Origin: Leptoclinus maculatus
Lineage: Eukaryota; Chordata; Actinopteri; Perciformes; Stichaeidae
Assembly (NCBI GenBank): GCA_032191485.1
Contig: JAVDOI010000005.1
Span: 4,802,501 to 4,866,500 of the forward strand
Direction of reading: 5' to 3'
Length of the DNA: 64,000 nt
The position numbers and the translations under genes were made by a program. Under the pieces are notes generated by a model. It was not told where the DNA came from. It saw nothing but the letters and a program-made list of their open reading frames with translations, and ran no database searches. Positions 33,319-44,790 of the stretch are shown piece by piece; the stretch's first letter is position 1, and every line of letters starts with the position of its first letter.

Positions 33319-35967
33319 GTAAGTGTCTTCCAAAAGTTTGCGTTTGCTCTGAGTCCAGCAACAACATTACAACATGTCCTGAGAGTGAAAAACAAGTCCT
33401 AAAAGGTTCATCAGAGTGGTTATCCACCGAGCCGTCCAAACTTTATTAATTATGCTAACTTTAAGCCGTTGTTTTTTTAGGAAGTAAGGTGTCCTCCCAG
33501 GAGCCATTTAAATGGGCTGTTTATGTTGTATTGGCTGAATACCGAACGGTATTTACCGAATTAAACACGTTCTGTGGAGTAAAATTGGGTATAGGGACAT
33601 CCGGCTTGCTAGCTTGTGTCCTCGCGGAATGTCTCAGTTATCCGTCAAAAGTCGTCCGTCTGTCGGAGCCCAGGTGCGACATTCCTGGTGGGCTTCAGAA
33701 AGTAACTCATTCATTCATCCGGGCTCGTTTCTTCTTAAACACGACACATCTGCTCGAAAGTTACCATGGTGGACTGCTGGGGGGTACATCAATAATTAAC
33801 ATTTAATAATAAAAAAACAAATAATTTGCCTGAATTTGACTGGACGTCTTCCTGATGTGTTGCCCCAATCTCCGATTAAGAATGCGTGAATTTGAATTAC
33901 TCTTAAATATTTCCACGTGTCTATCTTCTAAATTCCGGGGCAAACTATATTTTTTGAATCGTATAGTAATCCCTCTTCAATTCGGCGCTGTAGGAATCCA
34001 GCAAATGGCTTTTTTTGGCATGAGGTTTTAGCTGTTATATCTGGATTGCTGGGTATCACGCATCAAAGCATGTGATCTGTTAGCTGGATAATGTTGGGAA
34101 ATAATAGGTGTGGACATAAATCTGGTCTTGCAGATTGCCTTATTTGGTTATTCCTCCCACCTGGCCAGGTATTGACTATATCAGCTGACAAGTGTTTGTC
34201 TCCTCCATTTCAGACTTCATTCTTACATCAGTTAAGCTGATTTTCACAGCATTTTCCTACATTTATGTAAATCTCAGAAGATGTTTAAGCATGTCTGAAG
34301 GGAATCCCCTTCTCCGTCATATCCAACTCGGCAGCCATGCTCGTGGCCTGATCAGAGGTGCAGTTCATTGGTCGGGGATCAGTCTTGCGTCATCTTGACC
34401 ATGAAAAAATGACTCATATTTAGTTCTTTGAGCATTACAATTTACGATAAGTGTCCTTGTGTAAACAAGTCATTTCCTGAGAGCGGAGTGTGTAAAGCCC
34501 TTTCTTATGACACAAATGTGTGACTGAAACGGTCGTAAAGAAAAAGTTTAGCTCCATCAAATAAAGTGGTTATCATTTACTGATGTAAGAAGGGATGTAC
34601 AGCACTTTTTTTTTTTTTTTTTTTTCAAAAATAAATGGTAAGGGCTGTCTTCAAAAAACATCTTAAATATGTTTTTTACGAGCAACAGTGTAAAGATATT
34701 TTTAGTTTACTATGATCTAAAGGACAGTGTGAAACACTTACTTGATTATCAAAATTAGGGCTGCAACTAACGATTAGTCCTTATTGATTAGTTTTGCTAA
34801 AATTTCTCTTGATTTGGTCTATGAAATGTCAGATTTTTTTATTAATGTCTTTGACAGGAGAATAATGACCAATTTTAACCGGATGACGTATTTAAATCTC
34901 TTATTAGTTATTTTTGTGCCCCCGCAGCAGCCGTGGGCGATGCATCGTGTTTTCTGTTAGTCCGTCTGTCCGTCCTTCTGTCTGTACGTCTGTCCGTCTG
35001 TCTGTACGTCCTTCTGTCTGTACGTCTGTCCGTCCGTCTGTACGTCCTTCTGTCCGTACGTCTGTCTGTATCTCCGTCTGTCTGTACGTCTGTCTGTATG
35101 TCTGTACGTCCTTCTGTCTGTACGTCCTATCTGCACGTCTGTCCGTCCGTCTGTACGTCCTTCTGTCTGTACGTCTGTCCGTCCGTCTGTACGTCCTTCT
35201 GTCTGTACGTCTGTCCGTCCGTCTGTACGTCCTTCTGTCCGTACGTCTGTCTGTATCTCCGTCTGTCTGTACGTCTGTCTGTATGTCTGTACGTCCTTCT
35301 GTCTGTACGTCCTATCTGCACGTCTGTCCGTCCGTCTGTACGTCCTTCTGTCTGTACGTCTGTCCGTCCGTCTGTACGTCCTTCTGTCCGTCCGTCTGTA
35401 CGTCCTTCTGTCCGTACGTCTGTCTGTATCTCCGTCTGTCTGTACGTCTGTCTGTATGTCTGTACGTCCTTCTGTCTGTACGTCCTATCTGCACGTCTGT
35501 CCGTCCGTCTGTACGTCCTTCTGTCTGTACGTCTGTCCGTCCGTCTGTACGTCCTTCTGTCCGTCCGTCTGTACGTCCTTCTGTCCGTACGTCTGTCTGT
35601 ATCTCCGTCTGTCTGTACGTCTGTCTGTATGTCTGTACGTCCTTCTGTCTGTACGTCCTATCTGCACGTCTGTCCGTCCGTCTGTACGTCCTTCTGTCTG
35701 TACGTCTGTCCGTCCGTCTGTACGTCCTTCTGTCCGTCCGTCTGTACGTCCTTCTGTCTGTACGTCTGTCCGTCCGTCCGTCTGTACGTCCTTCTGTCCG
35801 TACGTCTGTCTGTACGTCTGTCTGTACGTCCTTCTGTCTGCAAATTTCCACTATGACTTATCTATCTGTTTTTATTGTCTGACCACTCAGTGTTTTGGCC
35901 CTTTTTGTATTAACAAAGTTAATCAATGTCAGACATGGTCAGTGAGGGTCCACTCAAATTGAGTAGT

Positions 35968-36003
<36 letters not shown>

Positions 36004-39000
36004 GCTTAATCAAGGATATGATATTGTCATCTTAGATAAGAGCTGAATGGGGGTACCTTTCAATGGTCAATCAAAGAATGGACACTGTTGTCCAAATGTC
36101 TTAATGAAGAACTCCTCCTACCCCACTGTAGTGACTTTAACAAATATCCATTTTTATATCTTAAAGCCACAGGGGGGCGAACGGGAGAACTTGTTCGGAC
36201 GCGTGTTCCACAAACATTTCACTGTCCAATGCGCTCTTTCTTTCGATCTGTTGATCCGTTTATTCCGTTTGCACATTGACCATAACAGAACACCATTGGA
36301 TACTTGACAGGATAATATATCACCTTGGAACTATACACTGACATGCCACCTTGACACGACACCTTGACACGGTCAAAAACTGTTGGCTTCCCATCCACAC
36401 ACCTGGCCCTCATCACCAGTCACTTACATATATGCACTTCTAGGTCAATGTGCCACCCACTGTTCAATGTCAGAACTGCATGTGCAAACCCACCCCGTGT
36501 TTCCCTCAAAGACAAAACAAAACAACAAAACCACATTATGGCTCCAACACCCACCATGTGCTCGAGGCCTTTATAAGTCGTACACAACCAACACTCTGGG
36601 TGCCTTCTTCCTTCAGACCGCATTGCAGTCTGTATGACGATTGAACCTTCTCTGCGCAGAGAATAAATACTTTAAAGACAAACTTCTTTCCTCAATGTTT
36701 CTTAATTTCAGTATCATAGGACTCACTCGGTACTGTTGAATAGTGTTTTCCACCATCCGTCCGGCCGTCTGTACGTCCGTCTGTACGTCTGTCAACCGCC
36801 AGGCAGTAATTCTAGTTTCAAATTGTTGCTGAATAATTTTCTGTTAGTTCGTCAATCGATTAGCTGAATCGTCTCAGCTCTCCAAACGGTCAATAAATTG
36901 ATTCTAAACCAAAAAAGGAGTAAACAATAACTACATTATGTGTTTTTACATGTTGACTGTAAATTGTAAATTTCCCCGCTGCGGCACTAGTAAAGGATTT
37001 ACTTTTTTTTTTTCTTGAAGGTTCTGATATTGATCTGGCTCCACAGACCCACGGTGGCCTTTCCACGGCCTGGCCTTGACTGCGATTACAGCCTGGAGTA
37101 CCCGAGCGGCAGCATCTGCTGTTTACACTGTCTAGCTGGTAAGACACATGGAGCCGTGATGTAGTCCACTGAGACTGAAGCTCTGTCACCAGCTCCATTC
37201 ACCAATCCATCACCAGAGCTCTGAAGCAGCTCCATCGTGATTGGTTGTGACGAAGCTTGGGTGACAGGTTCAGTTGAAGAGTCAGTAAAGTAGGTGTATA
37301 GACATTTTAAGGGTTGTTTGTGTGTGTCAGGTACACGTAAGGCATCGCCCTGCACCAGAGCAGGAGAGGAGGGGAAGTGTGAGGAATGCGACGACGGGAC
37401 GTACACCGAGCACGGCAACGGACTGAGTCAATGTTTCAAGTGCACGCAGTGTCGCTCAGGTAATTCAGCTTGACCACTTTACACTATCGATTGGACTGAC
37501 TGTGGAAGAAGAAAAAAAATCAATATTCAACCTTTTCAAAGTGCTCCGAGCATGAACTCCGACTTAACAAGCTCTTTTTGGCGTCGCTTTCTCAGATGAG
37601 GAAATCGTCAGTCCGTGTACTCACGTTCAGGATGCTAAATGTCAGTGCAAGCCGGGACGATTCTGTGCCCCTGACGAAGCATGTGAGGTGTGCAAGAAGT
37701 GCTCAAGGTGAGTCGATGCAAAGCAAACCTAGAACACACCTGAGGCCCGCTTCTTTCAAAGTGAGTGGTCCAAGATCAGTCCCTTTTATTTATGTCACTC
37801 ATTTCTCAAGTGGAGACAGTTGTTCCTAAAACAGCCTCACTCATTTCTATTCCTTCATGTTTTTAATTCCTCTTTTGTGCCCGCCTCCAAACTAGGTGTA
37901 AAAAAGATGAAGAGATAGTGAGGAACTGCACCTCCACTACCAACACGGAGTGCAAGAAAAAGCAGCCCGGCCCTGCCTCTGTCTCTGTCTCAGGTACACC
38001 ACTCACGCCACCTGAAGAGAGAGACATGGACACATGCACGGCATTTTTCTATTTTTAAAAGTCTGATAAGTGCATATTATGACTTTACATATATGTGAAG
38101 CTGCAACCCCAGAAAAGAAACATATGGTGCTAATTGTTGTCAATTGTGTTTTGTTTTTGTATCAGCAAATGCCTTGATGATTGTGCTACCTCTACTGATG
38201 GCTGTTTTCATAATCGGGGCGATAATATTTGCTGTGTGGAAATGTCGAAGAACAGGTATGTAAAAAAAAAAAAGATTTCTAGGAAATAGAAAAACAAACT
38301 GAGATAATGCAGAATGTACAAATGGTAGATTAAAACCCTCCATGTCCATTGTGTACATAAGTAATGGGGCACAGTGAGGATACTTTGGTAGGTAAGAATA
38401 GGCTCGCCACGATCAGCATACTGGATGGAACAATGACGGGTCAACAGGTGCAGTCAGGAAAATAAGACCCGCCAAAGGAAATTATAGCAGTATGACACGA
38501 CACATTTTCACAACTGAAGCTTGGTGACCACAGAATTGCTTGTCTTGCTGAAGGCTAAAGAAACTAGCGTTCCATTAAAGCAGGAAATGAAGTGCCGTCT
38601 TTACATCTAATCATGTTAAGTGTAGAATCTAAAGCAGCACACCTGTCCGGTACTGAGACATCCACTGATGCATGTTGTTCAGGTCCAACATTCCACCTGT
38701 GTCATAACTTTACAAATTGAAACGCACTCTCAGAAAATGAATGTCTGAGTCGGGTTAATCCTAATTGTTTGAGCCACAGGTTGTATCTCACACATACTGG
38801 ATGGTACGTGTGAGAAGTGATGTCACTGCAGCCTTTGTGTCTCTGACACACTCTGGCTGTGTGCCAAAGCAGTATGGGCGCAGAAACCTGCTGAACCGGA
38901 CTGCAGGTGGCAGCTGTGACGTTGGTAGTTCTGGCTGACGACATACAGCAGCAGGCGACATAGCACATAATACTTCCTGCTGGCCTACATAATAATAGTA

Positions 39001-41631
39001 ATAATAATAATTATAACCTCCGTAAGGGTTTGTATCATCATCGTTCAGACCAAACTTGAACCGCGTGCCATGCTGCTGGTAAACTCCACCTGATCCAGCA
39101 CAGACCGGTGCCGTATGGGTCGGGTTCCAGAGCTCTGACACTGACTGGTGTGGCCAGAGGCGCTGCCATCAATGTTAGAGAGCAGCAGCAGTTTTCTGCC
39201 CGTGTGTTGTTCACTGTTGATTTATCCATCAAAGCAAATTTAAGTTGCACATTGGTGCTGTCAAGTAGCTGCTTGTGGACTTGGGGGAATTCTTTAAGTT
39301 GCATAATCCTCTCCTCGCATCCTCCCTTCAGAATCTGTGAGGAATCCACCCGACAGGAGGAAAGCTGGCAACGTGAGTCACTTCAAATATTTTTATTTAC
39401 ACTATAGAATGTATTAAACCAGGCATAGAGCAGTATAAAAGTCTGGCCGTGAAGACTAAAGTGTCCTCAGATTTGATGGAAGATTAATACAGCAGCCCGT
39501 TCCTAATTTACAGTAGACTGAGCAATACAAAAGTGTTTATTAAGCGTGTTCCTCTTCCTCTCCAGCATGACGGCGACTACTGCCCCACCGATGACGGAGA
39601 AACCCAGAGCTGCTTGAATCTGTCCCGGACACTGGTGAGAGCCACAGCCGGTGCATCGGACGAGTGTAAAGCGCTGCGTGAAAGCCCCGGCAGCTCAGCC
39701 AGTAACTCCCAGCTCAGTCTAACCGACCTCCCCTCCTCTGCCTTCCCCGCACCTCCCCCCCGAGCCGTGCCCATGCAGCCCGACAGGAGGGTGAGAGTAA
39801 CCGCTCATTTCCACCTCGCTTCCTTCCTCGCTTCTTTCCTTCCCTCTCGTGCTTACTGCTCGTTTGCTTCTGTTGAGTAACGCTTTGCTGTCTCATGCCT
39901 GATTCATCGTTATTCAGTGAAACAGGACGAGACATGAAGACAAGAAGACAAGACAGAACTTTAGTTCACATGACAGGATAAACAGTACAGGGCAAACGAT
40001 GTATTGGATACAGTGTAAAAGAATATAGTGAAAGGTGGTACTCGACGTAGTGGCGGAGTTGTGTCACATGACTCGCATTCCTCGTTGCACCCGTTGTCCT
40101 CATTGGCCGGCATTTCTTTCCACTCAAACATGAAACGCATCTTTGCATTTTTAGAAATGTATTTGACAAACAACATCTTTTTAATTCAACTAAGGGAGCA
40201 TGGGATTTTTCGGACATGCCAAGTAACACACGGACATACAAGTGAGTTGTATTCGATGGCTGTCGCCATTTAGTTTTTTTGCGAAACAGTGAATGGAAGT
40301 TCACCCCTAAAGCATACTCTGCTTTATGGTCTATCTGACTCTAAATGGACCATAATCTACTAAATGAACATCATGCTGTATTGAAGAAGACTTGAAACTA
40401 GAGATTGAGACCATAAACTCATGTTTACAATGTTTACTGAGGGAATACATCAAGAGAGAAGTGGAGTCATTTTCTCATAGACTTCTATACAACCAGAGGA
40501 GTCGCCCCCTGGTGGACACTAGAGAGAATACAAGTTTAGGGAACTTCTGCATTGGCTTCACTTCTTAGAACCGGAGATTGCCGCCTGAAATGTACTGAAA
40601 GACCCCACCGTTTATAATTGCTTTCATCATTATGGTTGTTTTGTTTTTGTGAGTACTTGAGACAAATTTAAATGAAGGTTTTCACTGTGGTGGTTGTAGT
40701 TGTGACTCGCTGCTGATTTACTATTTAAAGCACATTGAAACATGTCTGTTTCACTCCTCTTCCTGTTGTGACGCAGTGCAGGCTGCTGTAATTGTGTTGA
40801 GTCACATTCCTCGTTGTGCCTGTTTAACTTGAAGACAGTTGTCCTTATTGACCTGCGTTTCTTTCCACTTGAACCTGAAATACATCTTTGCATTTTTAGA
40901 AATGTCTTTGATCAACAAAATGATTTTTAATTCAACAAGGGAGCATGGGATTCTTCCTACATGCTAGGTAACCGAATCAGAGAGGAGTCGTATTCACTGT
41001 ATTCTGCTTACAATTCATGACTCATGAAGAATTTCAACAGACTTCTTTGGATATTAATGATTGTTTCTCCTTTGTCATTTAGGAAGATGTGGAGTTCCCC
41101 AAGCTTGTTGCTGTGAATGGTAAAGTTCTTTTTATTTTCCTCCCTCCTCTCAAACATTACACCCCTCCTTGCATTACTCGGATGCACATGGAACAGTGTG
41201 ACCTACTGGTCCACTTGTTGTGTGTACGTGCTTATGTTCCCAAGTCCTACATGTTTATGATAAAGACGATCTCTACACTGGTGACTATGTACCTCACAGA
41301 GGCCAGGGCGCCTGAATGAAGGTCTTTATCTTTGTTTGCAGGTGAAGTGTCTCTGAGGAAATGCTTTGAGTATTTTGAAGAGATAGACTACAACCACCAC
41401 AATAGATTCTTCCGTCGCCTCGGTATCGTCGACAACGTGATCAAAAGCAAAGACCACCTTCTCTATGAAGACAAGATCCACTATTTGCTCACTATTTGGG
41501 TGGAGAAAGAGGGCAGGGAGGCCACCTTGAACGACCTGCTGAGGGCATTGCTGGATCTGAATCAGAGGGGGACCGCTGAGACGGTCAAGGAGAAGGCGGT
41601 TCTCAATGGTCACTACTCTGTTGAGCGTTAA
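33298..41631 (+). CDS. tnfrsf10b: TRAIL-receptor-like death receptor (TNFRSF10, DR4/DR5 group), ten exons
   Basis: Exons 33298-33318, 37021-37138, 37331-37459, 37596-37707, 37896-37993, 38166-38255, 39332-39372, 39566-39790, 41083-41119 and 41342-41631 splice in frame to 386 aa plus TAA. Layout: signal peptide about 1-20 (MTKSPLLVLILIWLHRPTVA); three TNFR cysteine-rich domains at C28-C63, C66-C105 and C107-C146; an NCT glycosylation sequon at 137; a transmembrane helix about 162-184 followed by KCRR; a Ser/Pro-rich linker; and a death domain about 294-375. The death-domain landmarks LRKCFEYF, RRLGIVDNVIK and GREATLNDLLRAL match the DR4/DR5 pattern more closely than TNFR1 or Fas. By family knowledge such receptors bind TRAIL-type ligands at the cell surface and recruit FADD and caspase-8 to trigger apoptosis. 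The zebrafish relative is known as hdr. The ligand here is inferred, not shown. Confidence 0.9.
34958..35840. repeat. Tetranucleotide satellite with 173-bp higher-order period
   Basis: The array is built of 4-bp units of the type TCTG, TCCG and TACG. Variant markers recur at fixed spacing: CCTATCTGCACG at 35126, 35311, 35484 and 35657 (185, 173, 173 bp), and TATCTCCG at 35069, 35254, 35427 and 35600 (185, 173, 173 bp). The array is therefore a higher-order repeat of about four long units. Because units are four bases long and stop-poor, every frame reads a similar Ser-Val-Arg-Pro-Cys-Thr cycle and produces long spurious open frames. Confidence 0.9.
35970..36001. repeat. (TG)n microsatellite
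   Basis: About 15 TG units, ending in GGGG. Confidence 0.9.
38166..38255 (+). CDS. tnfrsf10b: tnfrsf10-like transmembrane exon
   Basis: The 90-nt exon (phase 1 in, phase 1 out) encodes a single helix, LMIVLPLLMAVFIIGAIIFA, then the basic stop-transfer VWKCRRT. Acceptor ATCAG and donor GTATGT flank it. Confidence 0.9.
40055..40975 (+). repeat. Duplicated segment in the tnfrsf10-like intron before the EDVEF exon
   Basis: A segment at about 40055-40235 (ATTCCTCGTTG, TTTCTTTCCACT, ATCTTTGCATTTTTAGAAATG, GGGAGCATGGGATT) recurs about 740 bp downstream, at about 40798-40975, with scattered substitutions. Another repeat (40330-40585) lies between the copies. Confidence 0.65.
40330..40585 (+). repeat. 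Dispersed repeat, copy A
   Basis: It contains CATGTTTACAATGTTTACTG, GTCATTTTCTCATAGACTTC and GAGTCGCCCCCTGGTGGAC. A reverse-oriented copy lies at 46440-46570, and a 3'-end-like fragment at 47222-47320. Confidence 0.7.
41342..41631 (+). CDS. tnfrsf10b: tnfrsf10-like death-domain exon (last)
   Basis: Acceptor TTTGCAG precedes 41342. The exon holds the complete death domain plus a short tail (VLNGHYSVER) and stop TAA 41629-41631. A 190-codon antisense frame at 41326-41898 is a shadow. Confidence 0.93.
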
Positions 41632-43030
41632 TGAGAGGTGAATTGGTTTTGGAAGACCCCTCTGAAAACATGTAGTCCTGCGAGCACCACTCGTGCTTCC
41701 AGCTCCTCGTTGTTGAAAGCCAATGCCCCACCGTATACCGGCTGGTGCAGCATCACACACGGCTGTGTCCCACACCGAGTGTCGCGTATTGGTGTCGGCT
41801 GCTTGTTGGAGAAACCTTGTGTAATCGTCCAATTCTGATCCAATCACACTGCGTTCTAACTCTGTGTTCTTTTGGTGAAAAAGTAATTGCTCGTACACTT
41901 ACACAATGTGCATCTTACCGAAGCTCCTACTCCTTCAGTCTGCGCATGCTACCGTACTGTACAGCTCTGATGTGGGTCTTGTTTGGTCCGACTTGGCCTG
42001 ATCACAAGCCTGGTTGACCTAACACACAATGAGTTGGGTTGCTTTCTGACTGAATGACATTACTTCCCTCCTACATGGAGTGAAGTATTTCATGACTAAA
42101 AGTATTTGCTGTCTTGTTTACAAAGACCGCTTATTTAAGTTCAAATGAGCCCAGAACACCCAACATGTCTATTGTTTCACGCAGTGCTTCGTTAGGCCTT
42201 ATTTATCATTTTGTTCCTTAGGATGCATTTTATTTATTCTCACAAATATAACTATCCGTCCTCAGTAATGAATGTCTTAATGATATCTCTAGGCTATTGA
42301 ACAGAAAGCCCAGAGATCAAAGGTATAGCTATGAAGTTATTAAGGTGGAGATCAGCCAAGTTTGGTTTCATTCATTAGCGTCTCCTCTGCCTGACTATTG
42401 TATACATCATGATCATGGTTTATTAACTCTCTCAAAGCACCTGATCAAAATGGATGTGATTATTTCTCCTGTCTGCGTTGCATTTCTGGTCTATTGTTAC
42501 ACGTCTGTCATAGTCCTGATCACAACACTGAGGTTTACTAAGTGCCTTGTCAGGCATTTTATAGAGAAGTTAGTCACAATGTTACATTTTACTTTTCTTC
42601 TTGTGTTGCTTTTGCTCTCATTCTCAGGTCCTGTTTGTTTTCTTTTTAGAGAATAATTACTACTTTACAGGCTCTCGTATATCAAATTCAAAACATTTGC
42701 TTGAAAAGAAAAGAAATACAACTCGAATGTGTACAGATGACAATAAACACTTCCTCCTTTATTTCTATTTTGGCTGATTTTGTTGTATTCTTCCAACATG
42801 GTGGAACTGGTTTGTTTTTGTGGGGTTAGAGCCTTCGCCAGGTCCCACCATGAACACAGGCTGACCAATCAGAGCATGGTTAGCATCGGCCAGCTCCCAC
42901 TATCTAAAAACCTGTGTAGCTAACACTAGCAGAGTACGTTAGCACATGCACTTCTTTGCTACATACGGTACTGAAGGTATACTGATGTCTACATGTGCTG
43001 CTTTTAATGATTGTAACGGTGAATAAAGAC
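41632..43030 (+). other. Presumed tnfrsf10-like 3' UTR
   Basis: No coding signature is visible. AATAAA hexamers at 42742-42747 and 43022-43027 are candidate poly(A) signals. Several open frames below 120 codons here have no domain. Confidence 0.45.
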
Positions 43031-43139
43031 CTATGACATTACATGGAACAGTGTTGTTCATTCATTTCATTGTCTTTTGTCTCGATAGTCGGGTGATGAG
43101 TTTTGTTTTTTTACCCTGGTAACCCTGTGTTTAAAGTCA

Positions 43140-43520
43140 CAACCCTATGAATTGTGGGTGATTCCCTCAGGCGAAGTCTGCAGAAATGGGGACTTGCAGA
43201 AAGTGTGCATAAGGGGCTCAAATTGACTGCGATCGAGCCCTAAAGCACTGACTATTTGACAGTGGGACGGGCCTAGACTCTCCCAGAGTTTGCAGGGAAC
43301 GTGCCTCAATGATCGTCTGATTGTGAACATCACAATGGGGTCTCCCAGTGTGTCCCTTGCTGCTGTGAAGACGGCAGGAGCGCAGATGTGGAAGACTGGA
43401 CTTTTTTCGTGAGGGGGCTTGAGAGGCGGGCGCTAAAGCGGAGCATTTTAGACAGAGGGTGATACCGGTGTTTGGACACAGTATTGGATTGATAGTTTTT
43501 AAGTTTAAAGCATATCGACA
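43140..43520. repeat. Probable interspersed repeat
   Basis: The segment has unusual higher GC for its surroundings (GACAGTGGGACGGGCCTAGA, CACAATGGGGTCTCCCAG) and resembles a dispersed fish element by memory. It has no protein signature on either strand. Confidence 0.35.
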
Positions 43521-43942
43521 TGTTAATGTTGAAACCCAAAATACAAGTTACAAATTGAGAATTAGCATATATCATTTTTTTGATGATATAATTCAATCTT
43601 TCCCCTGAACGCATGCTACAGACAAACCCTTTGAGTAAATGTTTTTGAAAACATTTCCAGTGTAGAGCTACAGTTTAGGATTATTCTATTTATAGATAGT
43701 TAGTGTTGTGGAAATGTATCATATCGTTCTTCTAGATATAACTTGTATCGCTTAAACCTGCATATATGCAGATGAGGCCAACCAGACTCATTTAAAACTA
43801 ATAATAAGTAATCTCATATCGAAGGTATTTTAGCATTTCTGTCTTGCTGTAATGTCTGATCTCACCACCTAACCCTCTTCCCACGGAAAGGCTGGAACGT
43901 GGCCTTGGTGGAGGCATCGGCAGAGGAGGACGACATCTGCAA

Positions 43943-43967
43943 GGGGGGGGGGGGGGGGGTGGGGGGG
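43943..43967. repeat. Poly(G) tract
   Basis: A run of about 17 G, one T and seven more G. A further G run lies at about 45396-45408. Confidence 0.85.
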
Positions 43968-44494
43968 TGAAGGGAGAGGAGGCGAGATAACGTGCATATA
44001 TACTCTGTTTTCTCTATTCTTTGTTGTTAGACCTCCGAACCATCTGTGGGGAAAGAGCTCTATCCATTCAGCTGAATTATTATTAGTGTCTGTTAAATAA
44101 ATATGTTTTTATATTATAAGAGTTTTCTCATCTCGATTATTTCTCACCGGGAGGTTAAAAAGATTATTTTCCACCACAGTTAGGTCAACTGATTACTTTT
44201 TTTAATCTATTAAATGCCAAACAAAACAAGCCATTTGAAGACTTATTGACTGGTGTAAATAACGGCTCACTTCTGTGGAGTATCCCAACGCATGCACAAT
44301 ACCAAGAGCTCCATTGGAATGTAGCATGCAGGGGGGGGGGGTCGTCTATGTCTAACTATCTATACATGTGTGCTTTCCGTGCTATGACATGTCAAAATGT
44401 CTGTCTGAGCGACCTGAGACGGCAAACGACCCGTCACTCAAAGCGGCCACGCTCCTGATTATGCATAACTTTGAGCCTCGATATAATTCAAATG

Positions 44495-44790
44495 GGACAA
44501 TGGTAAATGGACTTGTACTTGCATAGCTCCTTTCTGGTCTTCCGAACACTCAAAGCACTGTAACACTACATGTCGTCATTCACACACATTCATACACTGA
44601 TGGCAGGGGCTACCATGGAAGGTGCCACCTGGCCATCAGGACTATCTAACCACATTCATTGACTTTGGGAGCAATTATGGGTTAAGTGTCTTTACTAAGG
44701 ACACATCGGCATGGACCGGTGGAGCCGGGGATCAAACCGCCGACCCTATAGTGATAGACGACACGCTCTATCACAGCCGCACCAGGTGAT
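44495..44790 (+). repeat. Dispersed fish repeat
   Basis: GGTAAATGGACTTGTACTTG, then AACACTCAAAGCACTGTAACAC, CATTCATACACTGATGGCAG and a terminal block with GGGGATCAAACCGCCGACCC. The last part reads as a B box on the minus strand. The order matches a widespread fish repeat as I recall it. Confidence 0.6.

Larger units (their letters stand above)
34916..36816 (+). mobile_element. Inserted repeat carrying the satellite
   Basis: The left end GTGCCCCCGCAGCAGCCGTG and right end CAGGCAGTAATTCTAGTTT resemble the ends of a second dispersed fish repeat. Just inside both ends lie TCTG/TCCG/TACG tetranucleotides (34958-35840 and 36754-36792). The middle, about 0.9 kb, contains the TG microsatellite at 35970. 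Confidence 0.45.
34757..36893 (+). mobile_element. Dispersed fish repeat split by a later insertion
   Basis: The left part (34757-34860) begins GGGCTGCAACTAACGATTAG and includes GGTCTATGAAATGTCAG. The right part (about 36817-36893) reads CAAATTGTTGCTGAATAATT and ends CGTCTCAGCTCT. As I remember the family, these are the two ends of one fish repeat. About 1.9 kb (34916 to roughly 36816) stands between them. A related copy in opposite orientation lies at 62645-62985. Confidence 0.6.
33319..37020 (+). other. Intron 1 of the tnfrsf10-like gene
   Basis: The donor is GTAAGTG and the acceptor is a long T tract ending TTCTTGAAG. The intron holds a poly(T) run (about 34608-34625), a split transposon with a satellite-bearing insert (34757-36893), a TG microsatellite and unique sequence. 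Small open frames at 33489-33806 and 36047-36644 show no domain. Confidence 0.7.

Noticed and set aside
34958..35840. CRISPR-like look of regularly spaced repeats
   Set aside because: There are no unique spacers. The whole array is internally repetitive and the genome is a vertebrate.
34914..35962. Open frames of up to 322 codons (Ser-Val-Arg-Pro-Cys-Thr repeats) on + and 179 codons on -
   Set aside because: They arise because stop-poor 4-bp units keep several frames open. They coincide exactly with the satellite and lie within an intron.
41342..41631. Assignment of the death receptor to TNFR1 (TNFRSF1A) or Fas
   Set aside because: The LRKCF start and the RRLGIVDNVIK segment fit the DR4/DR5 death domain better, and there are three rather than four cysteine-rich domains.
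41326..41898. 190-codon minus-strand frame
   Set aside because: It is antisense to the death-domain exon, which has clear family motifs and splice sites on the + strand.
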